DNA from: a virus
Direction: 5' to 3' (one strand)
IMG/VR virus record: IMGVR_UViG_3300042898_000852
Coordinates: 1 to 64,000 of that record
Length of the DNA stretch: 64,000 nucleotides
Part shown: positions 7,963 to 20,300 of the stretch, in pieces
Numbering within the stretch: position 1 is the stretch's first letter
Layout of the letters: the number at the start of each line of letters is the position of its first letter
Notes under the pieces: generated by a model
Told to the model about the DNA's origin: nothing
What the model saw: only the letters and a program-made list of their open reading frames with translations
Database searches by the model: none
Translations under genes and position numbers: made by a program

Positions 7963-10900
7963 ATGACCACTACGTCTCGACAGAACAATTTAATTTTAAA
8001 CCAGGACTGGAAAAGAATTTATCAGACCTTTAAAAATGCTGACTTTAAAAGCTATGATTTTGAAAATCTGCGTAGAGTTATTATTACCTATCTCCGTGAA
8101 AATTATCCAGAAGATTTCAACGATTACATTGAAAGTTCAGAATATCTAGCACTGATAGATGCAGTAGCGTTTTTAGGGCAGAGTTTGGCCTTCCGTACTG
8201 ATCTAGCCAGCAGAGAAAACTTTTTAGAACTAGCTGAAACCAAAGAATCTGTGTTGAGACTGGCACGACTGATTTCTTACAACAGCAGAAGAAATATTCC
8301 TGCACAAGGCCTAATTAAATTTGACACAGTGTCTACCACTGAAGGGGTATTAGACAGCAACAACAAGAATCTTGCCAGCCAAACAATCATATGGAATGAC
8401 CCTACTAATTCAAATTGGCTAGAGCAATTTATTCTAGTTATGAATTCTGCAATGGCAGACAACACTGAATTTGGTAGAAGCCAAGGTACAGACACAATTC
8501 AAGGCATTGACTCACAACAGTATAGATTTAGATCTAATTTTACAGATGTACCAATTTTTAACTTTGAAAAAATAGTAGCCAGTAGAAAGATGCCGTTTGA
8601 ATTGGTAAGTACCAGCTTTGTTGGCGCAGAAGATTATTATGAAGAACCGCCTATTCCGGGCAGTCAATTGGGATTTATCTATAGACAAGACGGCAAAGGC
8701 AGTGCTAGTGCTAACACTGGATTTTTTATGTTGTTGAAACAGGGCAGTCTAGAATTAACTGATTTTAGCGTTGATGTTCCTACTACCAACGAAGTGGTTT
8801 CTGTTGATGTTACTGGAATTAATGATTCAGATGTTTGGTTGTTTGCCACAAATTCAGACGGTACACAGGCATCTGAATGGACCAAAGTCAGTAGTATTAC
8901 AGGCAGCAACATTGCCTACAACAGTATCAATTCAAACATAAGAAATATCTATAGTGTGATTACCAAAGAAGATGATAAAATTGATTTGGTATTTGCAGAT
9001 GGTACCTATGGCAACTTGCCCCAAGGCGCTTTCAAAGCCTATTATAGAGTTAGCAACGGGCTAAGTTACACAGTTAGTCCCGCTGAAATGCGAGCAATTA
9101 ATATCTCTGTGCCTTATATAAACAAAGCAGGAGTGAGACACGAACTATTAATTAGTTGTAGTTTGAAATATACCATCAGCACTGCAACAGCTTCAGAAGA
9201 CATTGACAGTATCAAATCTCGCGCTCCTGCAATTTATTACACACAGAATCGCATGATCACCGGAGAAGATTATAATCTAGCTCCATTGTCTAGCAGCCAA
9301 GATATTTTAAAGGTCAAAGCTATTAATCGAACCAGCAGCGGCATTAGTAGAAATTTTGATGTAATAGATGCCAGCGGAAAATACTCAAGTGTAAATGTTT
9401 TCGCAGACGATGGAGTAATATACAAAGAACAAACAGAAAGAACAGAGTCTTTTAAGTATACTAATAGAATTGACATTATAAATTATATTAGAAACAATAT
9501 AGAACCCCTGTTGACCAACACGGATGTGTATAATTTTTATCTAACAAATTTCACTAAAATACAATTTACAGATTCAAATACACTTTGGGCTCAAACTACT
9601 AACGATGTAAATTCATCCACAGGTTATTTTATCAACAACATAGATCAATCATTGTTCAAAGTTGGAACATATACCACTAACTCTTTGAAATATGTGTTTG
9701 CGGGAGCACTAATTAAATTTGAACCTCCTGCAGGTAAGGCCTTTAAAAAGGGTGCAATTGTCAACATCAGTGCAACAGATGTAGAACAAACAGATAGAAT
9801 TTGGGTCAAGGTTGTTAAGATTACAGGAGATGGAACTAACGCCGGCCGCGGAGTATTAGCCAACGGACTTGGCCCTATTGTGTTTAATGATGTTGTACCT
9901 AGCGGAGCAATTGCAACACGGATCGTTCCTAGATTCATCAACAACTTGCCAACGGCTCTAGAAAATGAAATGACCAATCTCATCAGTTTAAATGTGAATT
10001 TTGGCCTAAGATATGAGTCTATAGAAAGTTCTTGGAAAATTATTACATCTGCAAACATTGATCTATTAAATGATTTCAGTCTAGGTCGTGCTGGAGACAC
10101 TACTAACAGTAATCTAGACACTGCCTGGATTATAGCGTTTGTTAGACAAGCAGACAGTTACAATGTAAGAATTAGAGGACTAGATTATATTTTTAGAAGT
10201 CTAGAACAGAACAGATTTTATTTTGATGTAAATCAAAAAACCTTTGATAGAAAAACTGGAAAAGCAGTTAAAGACAAAGTTAACATTCTTGGCATCAATG
10301 CCGACAATGGGTTGATTACTGCATTAAAAAATGACAAAACATTTGAAGTTAGTGATGTAATTAAATTTGAAGATGGTTATCAAAGCGCCAATGAAATAAA
10401 ACTGTCATTTGCTGATAGTGACGACGATGGCGTTATTGACAATCCTGATTCGTTTGAACAGATAGTTGGCCAAGATCTAGATCTAAAATACTTGTTTTTT
10501 TATAAAACAACAGATGCTTCCGGGTACACAACCTACTCTTATGTTGATAACGTCAATGACACTATCCTAATTAGACAAACTGAAAGTAATATCATTATTT
10601 CTGATTATGCCAACGGTCAATTAATTTATTTTTATGCCAGTAATGAAAACAGAATAAAGCGTGTTGATCTAGGCACTAACACATTGATAATCGAATCTGA
10701 TTACAAAGCAGTGATAGGTCGAGCAGACCTCAAATTTCAATATATTCACAATGCCAACATTGATCGAAGAATAGATCCTAGTGTAAGTAATATAATGGAT
10801 ATTTTTCTTTTAACAAGAACCTACGATACTGAATTTAGAAAGTATATATCGGGCGCCATAAGCCAACCCGAAGTTCCGACCAGTGACGCATTGAGAATAG

Positions 10901-11364
10901 CATTTGGTAAACAGTTGAATTTAATTAAATCTATTAGTGATGAACTAATCTATCATCCTGTGAATTACAAAATTTTATTTGGAAGCACGGCAGATCCTAA
11001 ACTTCAAGCACAATTCAAAGTAGTTAAAAATCCCTATAAAACAATTAACGACAATGATCTAAAGGTAAGAATAGTCACTGCAATCACCAGTTTCTTTGAT
11101 ATTAACAATTGGGATTTTGGAGACAGATTTTACCTAGGAGAATTAATTACATACATCACTAACGAAGTTGCACCGGACGTCAGTAATCTTGTGATTGTAC
11201 CTAGACAACCAGATCAAACATTCGGTAGTCTATTTGAAATACAAAGTCAACCAGAAGAAATTTTTATCAGCGGCGCAACAGTAGATGATATCGTGATTGT
11301 TACAGCAATTACCGCGGTTGAAATACGTGCAGAAGTAGCATCTATAGTAAACTCAACACAATAA
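7963..11364 (+). CDS. 6: gp6-like baseplate wedge protein (enlarged)
   Basis: The N-terminal 120 residues match the gp6/baseplate J family: YESS-type YIESSEYLALIDAVAFLGQS, LAFRTDLASRENFLELAETK and ESVLRLARLISYNSRRNIPA. Gp6 forms the inner ring of the baseplate and triggers sheath contraction. At 1133 residues it is much longer than T4 gp6 (660). The C-terminal 150 residues (VVKNPYKTINDNDLKVRIV, FFDINNWDFGDRFYLGELIT) look like the conserved gp6 C-terminal dimerisation part, so the extra length is in the middle, which is beta-rich with DGYQS- and DDDGVIDNPD-like loops that may bind calcium. Preceded by its own late octamer. Confidence 0.85.
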   Translation: MTTTSRQNNLILNQDWKRIYQTFKNADFKSYDFENLRRVIITYLRENYPEDFNDYIESSEYLALIDAVAFLGQSLAFRTDLASRENFLELAETKESVLRLARLISYNSRRNIPAQGLIKFDTVSTTEGVLDSNNKNLASQTIIWNDPTNSNWLEQFILVMNSAMADNTEFGRSQGTDTIQGIDSQQYRFRSNFTDVPIFNFEKIVASRKMPFELVSTSFVGAEDYYEEPPIPGSQLGFIYRQDGKGSASANTGFFMLLKQGSLELTDFSVDVPTTNEVVSVDVTGINDSDVWLFATNSDGTQASEWTKVSSITGSNIAYNSINSNIRNIYSVITKEDDKIDLVFADGTYGNLPQGAFKAYYRVSNGLSYTVSPAEMRAINISVPYINKAGVRHELLISCSLKYTISTATASEDIDSIKSRAPAIYYTQNRMITGEDYNLAPLSSSQDILKVKAINRTSSGISRNFDVIDASGKYSSVNVFADDGVIYKEQTERTESFKYTNRIDIINYIRNNIEPLLTNTDVYNFYLTNFTKIQFTDSNTLWAQTTNDVNSSTGYFINNIDQSLFKVGTYTTNSLKYVFAGALIKFEPPAGKAFKKGAIVNISATDVEQTDRIWVKVVKITGDGTNAGRGVLANGLGPIVFNDVVPSGAIATRIVPRFINNLPTALENEMTNLISLNVNFGLRYESIESSWKIITSANIDLLNDFSLGRAGDTTNSNLDTAWIIAFVRQADSYNVRIRGLDYIFRSLEQNRFYFDVNQKTFDRKTGKAVKDKVNILGINADNGLITALKNDKTFEVSDVIKFEDGYQSANEIKLSFADSDDDGVIDNPDSFEQIVGQDLDLKYLFFYKTTDASGYTTYSYVDNVNDTILIRQTESNIIISDYANGQLIYFYASNENRIKRVDLGTNTLIIESDYKAVIGRADLKFQYIHNANIDRRIDPSVSNIMDIFLLTRTYDTEFRKYISGAISQPEVPTSDALRIAFGKQLNLIKSISDELIYHPVNYKILFGSTADPKLQAQFKVVKNPYKTINDNDLKVRIVTAITSFFDINNWDFGDRFYLGELITYITNEVAPDVSNLVIVPRQPDQTFGSLFEIQSQPEEIFISGATVDDIVIVTAITAVEIRAEVASIVNSTQ

Positions 11365-11368
11365 GATT

Positions 11369-14300
11369 ATGGCAAAAGATATTTTCCCTCAAAGTCAGTT
11401 ACCGATTCGTAGAACTGTAGAACTCCTACCAGAAGTCTTTCAGACCGAAACCAATGCAAAATTTATGTCTGCAGTTGTTGATCCATTGGTTCAACCTGGC
11501 ACATTATCTAAAACAGTTGGCTATGTAGGTCGTAGATACGGTAAAACTTATAATGGTTCGGATGTATACTTAGACACAGATGCAACTCTTAGAAGTAGAT
11601 ATCAATTAGAACCTGGCGTCACAGTCAAAGACAAAGATAAAGTAGAAAATTTTTATGATTATATTGATTTTAAAAATCAATTAAAGTTTTTTGGTAACCA
11701 TCTAGAAAGAGATGATCTAATCACAGATCAAGATCATTATTCTTGGAATCCACCAATTGATTGGGACAAGTTTGTAAATTTCCGTGAATATTATTGGGTA
11801 CCAGATGGTCCCCCGCCTATCACGATATTCGGACAACAACAGTCTATAACCAGCACATATAGAGTAAGATTAGGAGTAGGATCGTCTTGGATATTCTTCC
11901 CAGACGGACTATCATTGAATCCCACCCTCACACTCTATAGAGGACAAACATACAAGTTTCAAGTCAATGCGCCGGGTGAGGGTTTTGTTATTAAAACTGC
12001 TTATGATACAGGGTCATTAGTTTACAAACCTTATCTACCATATCAACAAGGTCAATTTGCTGTATTCAACAACAAGTTATGGAAAGCCAAAACTTTTATT
12101 GCAATCACTGATGGAAGCACCATAGATGAAGACAGCCAGGATTGGGAATATGTTGAAGCAGCTAGTCAGGCCACTGCATTAGACTATAATACAGGAATCA
12201 CCGGTCAAGGCGCAACCAATGGCACCTTGACTTTTACTGTGCCTTTCGATGCACCTGATGTGTTGTTTTATCAAAGCGCCACAGACATCAATAGATTTGG
12301 CAGGTTCCTTATTGCTGATATTGAATCAAATACCAAAATAGATATTACTAATGAAGTTGTTGGCAAAGCCACATATGTCAGTAGTAACGCTATTACATTT
12401 ACCAACGGTATGAAAGTTAGATTTTCTGGTCAAGTGACGCCTACAAAATATTCCACAGACACTTGGGTAATAGAAGGTGTTGGAGAATCTATTAGGTTAA
12501 TAAGATTTCAAGACTTGTCCCCTCCAACTCTTAGCACAACAAGTTTAGAAGTGTTGTTTGACGACGGCGGATTTGATACAGAGCCTTTTGATGATGCGGC
12601 CACATATCCAGAATCAAAAGACTACATTACAATTAATAGAGCTAGTCAAGATTCAAATCCTTGGAGCAGATACAATAGATGGTTTCACAGATCAGTTCTA
12701 GAACAAGCACACGCCCTCAACAACAGCGAGTTTGACTCAATTGAAACAGCTCGAGCCAAAAGACCTATTATTGAATTTTCTTCAAACCTACAGTTATTCA
12801 ACCACGGTAGCCTAGCAAAAACGCCAGTTGACTTTATTGATACTTTTACCACTGACGTTTTTTCAACCATAGAAGGCAGTATTGGATACAATGTCGACGG
12901 GGAAGAATTATTTAATGGTGCTAGACTATTGGTCACAGCAGATACTGATACACTGGCCAACAATAGAATTTATACAGTAAACTTTATAATTCACAACAAT
13001 CGCAGACAAATCAATTTGGTAGAAACTGTCGACGCAACTTCTACCATTGGTGACGGAGTGTTTGTTAGACGAGGTTTACTAAACAAAGGAATAATGTACC
13101 ACTTTACTGGTACATCTTGGGTCCCTAGTCAAAAGAAAACCGCAGTAAATCAAAGTCCATTATTTGATGTATTTGATGATAATGGTGTCAGTTACGGAGA
13201 CATGGATACATATCCTGTTAGCAGTTTCTTAGGAACTAAACTAGTAAGTTATAAAGTCGGAAACAGTATTATTGATAAAGAATTAGGATTTAGTCTAAGT
13301 TATCTAAACATCAACAATGTAGGGGATATTGAATTTAATTTTGATTGGGATGTAGATACATTTGATTATCACTCTAGTAAAGAAGTATTTTTTAAAACCA
13401 TAAGACAAGGTTATTACAAATTTACACATACCGGAAGTTATGCTAACGGATGGCTTAAATCTGATCGAACATATTTACAGCCGGTAATTTACAGTACCAC
13501 AGTTGCTGAAGTTTCAACACGAATCGTCAGCAATGGAATCAAATGGACAGACGTTCAAGACAGTGAAATTTCCAAAATTTTAATCTACATTAATGGAATA
13601 AAATATTCTGGAAGCTACACTAGAAATCAAAATATTTTTACGTTTCCTAATAGTTTTAAAATAAATGACATTGTTACAGTTAAGGTTTTTGCAGATGCAG
13701 ATCCTCATCTAGGATATTATGAGATTCCAGTAGGACTTGAAAAAAATCCGTTAAACGGAGAAGTAAAAACATTTACTCTAGGACAGGCAGTTGACCATGT
13801 TTCAACAGCAATAGACCTATTCGAACAATTCAGCGGTGCATATCCAGGTGTGAGCAATTTGAGAGATCTTACTGGGTATCAAAATCTAGCACGAAGATTT
13901 TTAAAACATTCGGGAATTACACCTACAGCAATAATGTTGCTGTGCGACAAGCACGTAAACATTATTAAATCTATTCAATTTGCAAAAAAATCTTATACAG
14001 AATTTAAAAATAACTTTATTAAATTTGCTGAAACTGCCACATACAATCTAGATCCTGTTGAATTTGTTGATGATATATTGGCCACTATGTCCAAAATTAA
14101 AACACAAAAAGATGCGTTTGCAGATTCTGACATGGTAGGTAGTGGCGCCTACAATCTCAAAGAATACATTGTAGAAGACACAGAAATCACGACCTTTGCA
14201 CTGAATACAAAATTTAATTTAACTCAACTTAGTAGAACAGCAGTTTATATCTATATCAACAATACGCAGTTGACACACGGTATTGATTATACATTCAATG

Positions 14301-17300
14301 ATACGTTTGGATTTGTTAGTATTTCTAAATCTCTAGCAGAAGGAGATGTTATTCAAATAAAAGAATACGTTTCTTCAAGTTTCTGTTTTATTCCACCAAC
14401 TCCTTCAAAATTGGGTCTATATAAAACTTTTATTCCGTCTTTGTTTTTAGATGATACTTATGTGACGCCAATTAATGTTATCCAAGGACATGATGGCAGT
14501 ATCACAGTGGCCTACGGTGATTTTAGAGATGATGTGCTATTGGAATTAGAAAAACGCATCTACAACAACATCAAGCAAGTATACACAGAAGATTTGTTTA
14601 GTCAAGATGCTATCCTTGGAGGATACTACGGATCATCTACATATACCAAACAAGAATTAGACAGCGTGATTAGTTCTGAATTCCTAAGATGGTTTAGTGA
14701 AACAAATGTAGACTATCTGACCAACACATTTTTTGACAGTGAAGATTCTTTCACATATACCTATTCAAATATGGGAGACCCAACCGGTCAGCTAAATTTG
14801 CCCGGATGGTGGAGAGGAGTGTACACCTGGTTGTACGATACTGATAGGCCACATCGTTGTCCTTGGGAAATGTTGGGATTTAGCCAACAACCTAGTTGGT
14901 GGGAAGATCAATACGGTGCTGCACCGTATACAAAAAATAATTTACTATTGTGGGAAGATCTAGCAAGTGGTATAATTCGCCAAGGACCTCGAGTAGGAAC
15001 GTATGATAGATATAAAAGAGCCACTCTGCTAAATCATATTCCTGTAGACGGTGACGGCAACCTATTAAGCCCATTTGAATCCGGAGCAGCTACTAATTTT
15101 GTTTTATACAACAACAAAGGCACATTTAAATTTGGTGATCTAGCTCCGGTGGAATATGCCTGGCGCAGCAGTAGTGATTATCCATTTGTTATTATGCTGG
15201 CTCTATGTCTAATGAGACCTTATGAATTTATCATTGAAACTCTTGATAAATCTAGAATCAAAGTTAACAAAATTGGTCAAACAGTTAATAAAAACACAAA
15301 TTTATTCTTTAAAAATTCGGACATTGTTATTCCGACGTCCGGAGGCAATCAAACTTCTGGACTTGTAAATTATGTTGTAGATTATTTGAGGTCAAGAGGA
15401 CTAACTGAATCTGTGCTTCAGAAGAAAATAGACAATCTAGATGTCAATTTATCTACCAGATTAAGCGGATTTGTAGATCAGAGTCAACAAAAATATATTT
15501 TAGACAGTAAAAATCCCAGCGCCAGCACCAGTAATATTTTTCTTCCTCAAGAAAATTATGACATTAATTTTAATATCAGCGCACCAATTTCCAGTCCAAG
15601 TTACAGTGCAGTAGTAGTTGAAAAACTAGCTAGCGGCTTCAAACTTTTTGGTTATGACATCAGCGAACCTTATTTTAAATATTTTGAAGCTGTCAAAAGC
15701 GCCAATGATCCTTTGCTGTCAGTTGGCGGCGTGAGTGAAAATTTTATCGATTGGGAAGCCAACAAGATTTTTGGTAATGGAACAATAATTAGAGTATCTG
15801 ATATTTTTTACAGATGTATTAAATCACACACAAGTGGCATAGAATTTGACGCACAATTTTGGCAAAGAATCGCAAAATTACCGTTAGTAGGTGCAGTAGA
15901 AGTTTTTAGAAGAAGAACGGTAAACAGTGCCGCAGTAAAAGAACTACCTTACGGCACAGTATTTTCATCTCTACAAGACATAGCAGATTTTATCATAGGG
16001 TATGATGCATATCTACAATCACAGGGATTTGAGTTCACCGGCTATGACGGAAATCTAGAATCGGCTAAAGATTGGATAACATCGATAAAAGAGTTGTTGT
16101 TTTGGTCAAAACATAAATGGGCCGAAAGTTCACTAATCACGTTAAGTCCAGCTGCTGCAAAAATAGAGTTGAATATTGATATCGGAGTTGCTGACAATCT
16201 GCTTGATAGCTTTTATGATTATAATATTTTAAAAGTTGATGGAACCATTTTGCCTGTGGAATTTATAAATGTCAACAGAGAGTTTAAAAAAATAACGGTA
16301 GATGTTGTCAACGACTCGGACGGCATATACTTTTTTAGATGTTATTTTGTTTTGAAAGAACACGTAACAATTTTTGATGATCGTACAGTTTTTAATGATG
16401 TGTTATATGACAAGCCAACAGGCTATCGTCAAGAACGTATAAAGAGTCGCGGATTCCGTACAGTTGACTGGGACGGTGATTATACTAGTCCGGGATTCTT
16501 GTTTGACAATGTCAATATACAGATATGGCAACCCTTCACAGATTACAAACTAGGTGACATTGTCAATTATAAATCTTACAATTGGACCAGCCTTGTAAAT
16601 CAACAGGGTGCTATTCAATTCAAAGACAGTAATTGGACTAAATTAGACACAACTCCTGCCAAAGGATTGATCAGCAATTTTGATGTCAGAGTCAGCCAGT
16701 TTGAAGATTACTATAATGTAGATGCCGACGGCGCCGGCGCCAGTCAGCGTGAACTAGCAAGACACCTCATAGGATATCAAACTAGAGAATATTTACAAAA
16801 TCTTGCAGAAGATAATGTTACTCAATTTAAATTGTATCAAGGATTTATTAGAGAAAAAGGCACAGCCAATGCTGTGGTCAAGGTTTTTGACAAGCTCAGC
16901 AGAATCACTGCCGACAGCATTGTGTTAGATGAAGAATGGGCATTTAATGTTGGTAGATTGGGAGGCATAGATCAACTCAACGAAATAGAATTTGAAATTG
17001 TCAAAGATAATCTACTAGTAAATCCTCAGGCCATAGTTATTACTAACGGACCAATTTCTAAAAATTCATTGGACAAATATCTAAGAGTAAATCAAACTAA
17101 CTTTACTAGGTCCTTGATTCCTTATAGTGTTGACATCAATCCATTGACCGTCTATCAAGGAATTACTAGAAATGCTGGATACGTTAAAACAGATCAAATA
17201 GAATTATTTGTAAGATCAAGAGAAGACATATTATCACTGGATATTTCGTCTTTGGTTGAAAATTCTCATATATGGATTACCTTTGATAATGCATCTTGGA

Positions 17301-20300
17301 CAGTGTTGAGATTAAACCTCAACACAGCCCTAATAATTGAAGACATCGTCAAAGATTCTACCACAAGCGTAATTACTGTAACTGTGAGTCGAAAACACGG
17401 ACTAACAGTAGATGAAATTGTAGGCATAAAAGACATTGTAAATTTCACCGGATTTTATAAAGTTGTAGCTGTTACTGATTATACCTTTGGTGTCCAAGAC
17501 GGCCCCGGTCCTGTGCCAAGTGCTCCAGATATAAGTTCTATACAATACAACATATATCAGTTGACACAATCCAGATTTAATTCTTATCAAGACCTTGGAG
17601 ATCAAACCGCAGCTCTGTTAAAACAAGGATCAAAGTTATGGATCGACAACACCGACGCAACTGTAGGCAATTGGGAAGTTGTTGAAAAACAAAGACTGTA
17701 CGTTGAAAAACCAATCACCAATTTTGGAGCCACTGATCCCAGAAATACAGGAAGAGCTGTGGTATATGCTGACAACCTCAAACAGGTTATTACAGGAATA
17801 CCCTCTGCCAACTCTGTAATGGTTTACTCAGAAACTGTCACAGGATTATCTGTAAAAGAAATACTACAACCAGAAACTGAATTTACAAATACAACGGCAA
17901 ATAGTTTTGGAGATGCCATTGCTATCAGTCCTGATAATGTTTGGTTAGCAGTAGGAGCTCCTTTGGCTTCTGGAGTACCTAGTAGATTCAAAGGAATTTA
18001 TGAGGACAGCTATATAGATCCACTTATACCAGCAGCATCTTATCGTGCCGGCGATATAGTGTTGCAAAATGGAAAATTATGGGAAGCCACTAACGATCAA
18101 CAGCCCGGCGATGGCAGCACCAATACTCTGAACACATTGTCTGTGAATTTTAGAAATGAAGATTGGAAACTGGTTGACGTAGTCTATGCCAATTCATCGG
18201 GATCGCTAGGACCAGTAAAACAAGGTATGGTGGTTCTATACAAACGAAAAAATAATGCATGGGAATTGCAACATACAATTCTTAGCCCTCGAATTGAAGC
18301 AAATGAAAAGTTTGGATCGAGTATCTCTATTGGAGTTTCTGGCGCAAATTATTATATGTCAATCTCTGCTCCTGGATCTCTTAACGATCTAGGCAGAGTT
18401 TATCTTTACAAATATACTGGTACAACAGCAGGATCAACAACACAGATTCTGACGTTTAATGGAACCAGTGCTGTAAATTATGCAGTGAATACAATTACGT
18501 TTTCAAGAAATCATAATTATATTACCGGCCAACTTGTGAGGTATCTCAACGGCACATATGCCGGAGATGATAAATCTCTAGCTACATCGCCTCCACCACC
18601 TGAAGATTACACAATCTTATACGCAATAAGAATTACAGATACTGTTATACAATTGGCAACTTCAGTAGTAAACGCCACAACCGGAACAGAAATTGATCTC
18701 AAAGATTTTGGTATAGATGATTCAAGTTCCCATACCTTAATCAGCACAGCGACTGTTGGTTGGAAACAGATGGGAGATCCTGAATACCGAGGACTTTATA
18801 CTAGTAGCGTTAGTGCTATTTACAGCCAAGGATCTAAAGTTTGGTATGAAGGAAGAATATATCAAGCACTAGAAGATACCTATGGTGACGGAACATCACT
18901 TGATTTATCTACCAGCAATTCTTGGCAGGTCCTAGATGAATCAGTAACTGAAGTTTCATTACCATCTAACATTGCCTTGATTGACAGTGGAAATGTTCTT
19001 CCAATTCTTCAAGACAGCTCTACAGCTATTCTGGGATCGATATATCCTTTGGTCACAGCTGGCAATTTTAAACTAGGTGAAATCTATAGAATTGAAGATT
19101 ATGGTACTACAAATTTTCAACTTATCGGTAATAATCCTGCAGCTGGTGACGGCCTAACGTTTAAAGCCACTGGAGTTGGTTCAGGTACAGGTACAGCAAG
19201 ATGGATATCCTATCAGTTTGCAGAATTGATTAAAGCTGGTGATATGTTTGGCCAAAGTCAGGCCATGAGTCGAGACGGCAGTGTATTAGTAGTCGGGGCT
19301 CCTGAAAGTGACGGAATATACATTGCCAACTATAAAGGAGTATGGACAGATTATCAAACATATTACGAAGATGATATAGTAAAATATAATGGAGATTATT
19401 ATAGATTAGTCGACTATGATCCTCTTACAGGCGGCGAAGCAGATTCGTCTGAAGATTCTACTTATATAACTACTAGTAAAAATGATGTGCCCACAAACAG
19501 CAGTCTACAAGGTCCGTGGACTTTTGTTAGCTCTGAAATTTCTAATCCTTCTGGGAAGATTTTTATCTATAAAAGAAATACCAATGATGTTTACGAACTA
19601 GCTCAAACTATCACTGCTGGGTCGTTGATTGAAATTAGCGATGTATTAAATATTGACAACCTAAATACCGGAGACAAGTTTGGAGCAGCAGTAGACATTG
19701 ACTATAACGGAACTACAATTATTGCCAGTAGCCCACAAGCAGATGTAAAATCCACCGATCAAGGTGCAGTGTTTGTGTTTAAGTCCGCACAGTCGGATAC
19801 TATTTCTTATAGATTGAAACAAAGACTAATCAGCCACGAAAATTATGCCAACGAGTATTTTGGGTCTGCTATCAGCATTAGTCCCGCAACAGAAAAAATA
19901 GTTGTAGGTGCCAGTAATGCCAGTTTTAACCTGTTTACAATATATGATCAAGGTTCAACATCTTTTGATAATACTAACACCACATTTAGTTCTGACGAAG
20001 GCAATACAGGCCAGGTCTATGTGTTTGAAAGAAAAGATCAAACATATCACCTAACAGAAAAATTATATGTACCAGACCTACAAGACTGGGAATCATTTGG
20101 TTCTAGTGTAGACTGTGTGGGATCTGTGATAGCAGTGGGATCTCCTACATATCGAGATACAGTTTATAGAATAGGTGTTAATTTTACAACTACTATTCTA
20201 TTGGGAGCCAGCGGCAATAATGCACTCACAGTAGATGTAATAATACAAGACGGAGTTATTGTATCTGCTATAGCTAAAGATTCTGGAGCTGGATATACTG

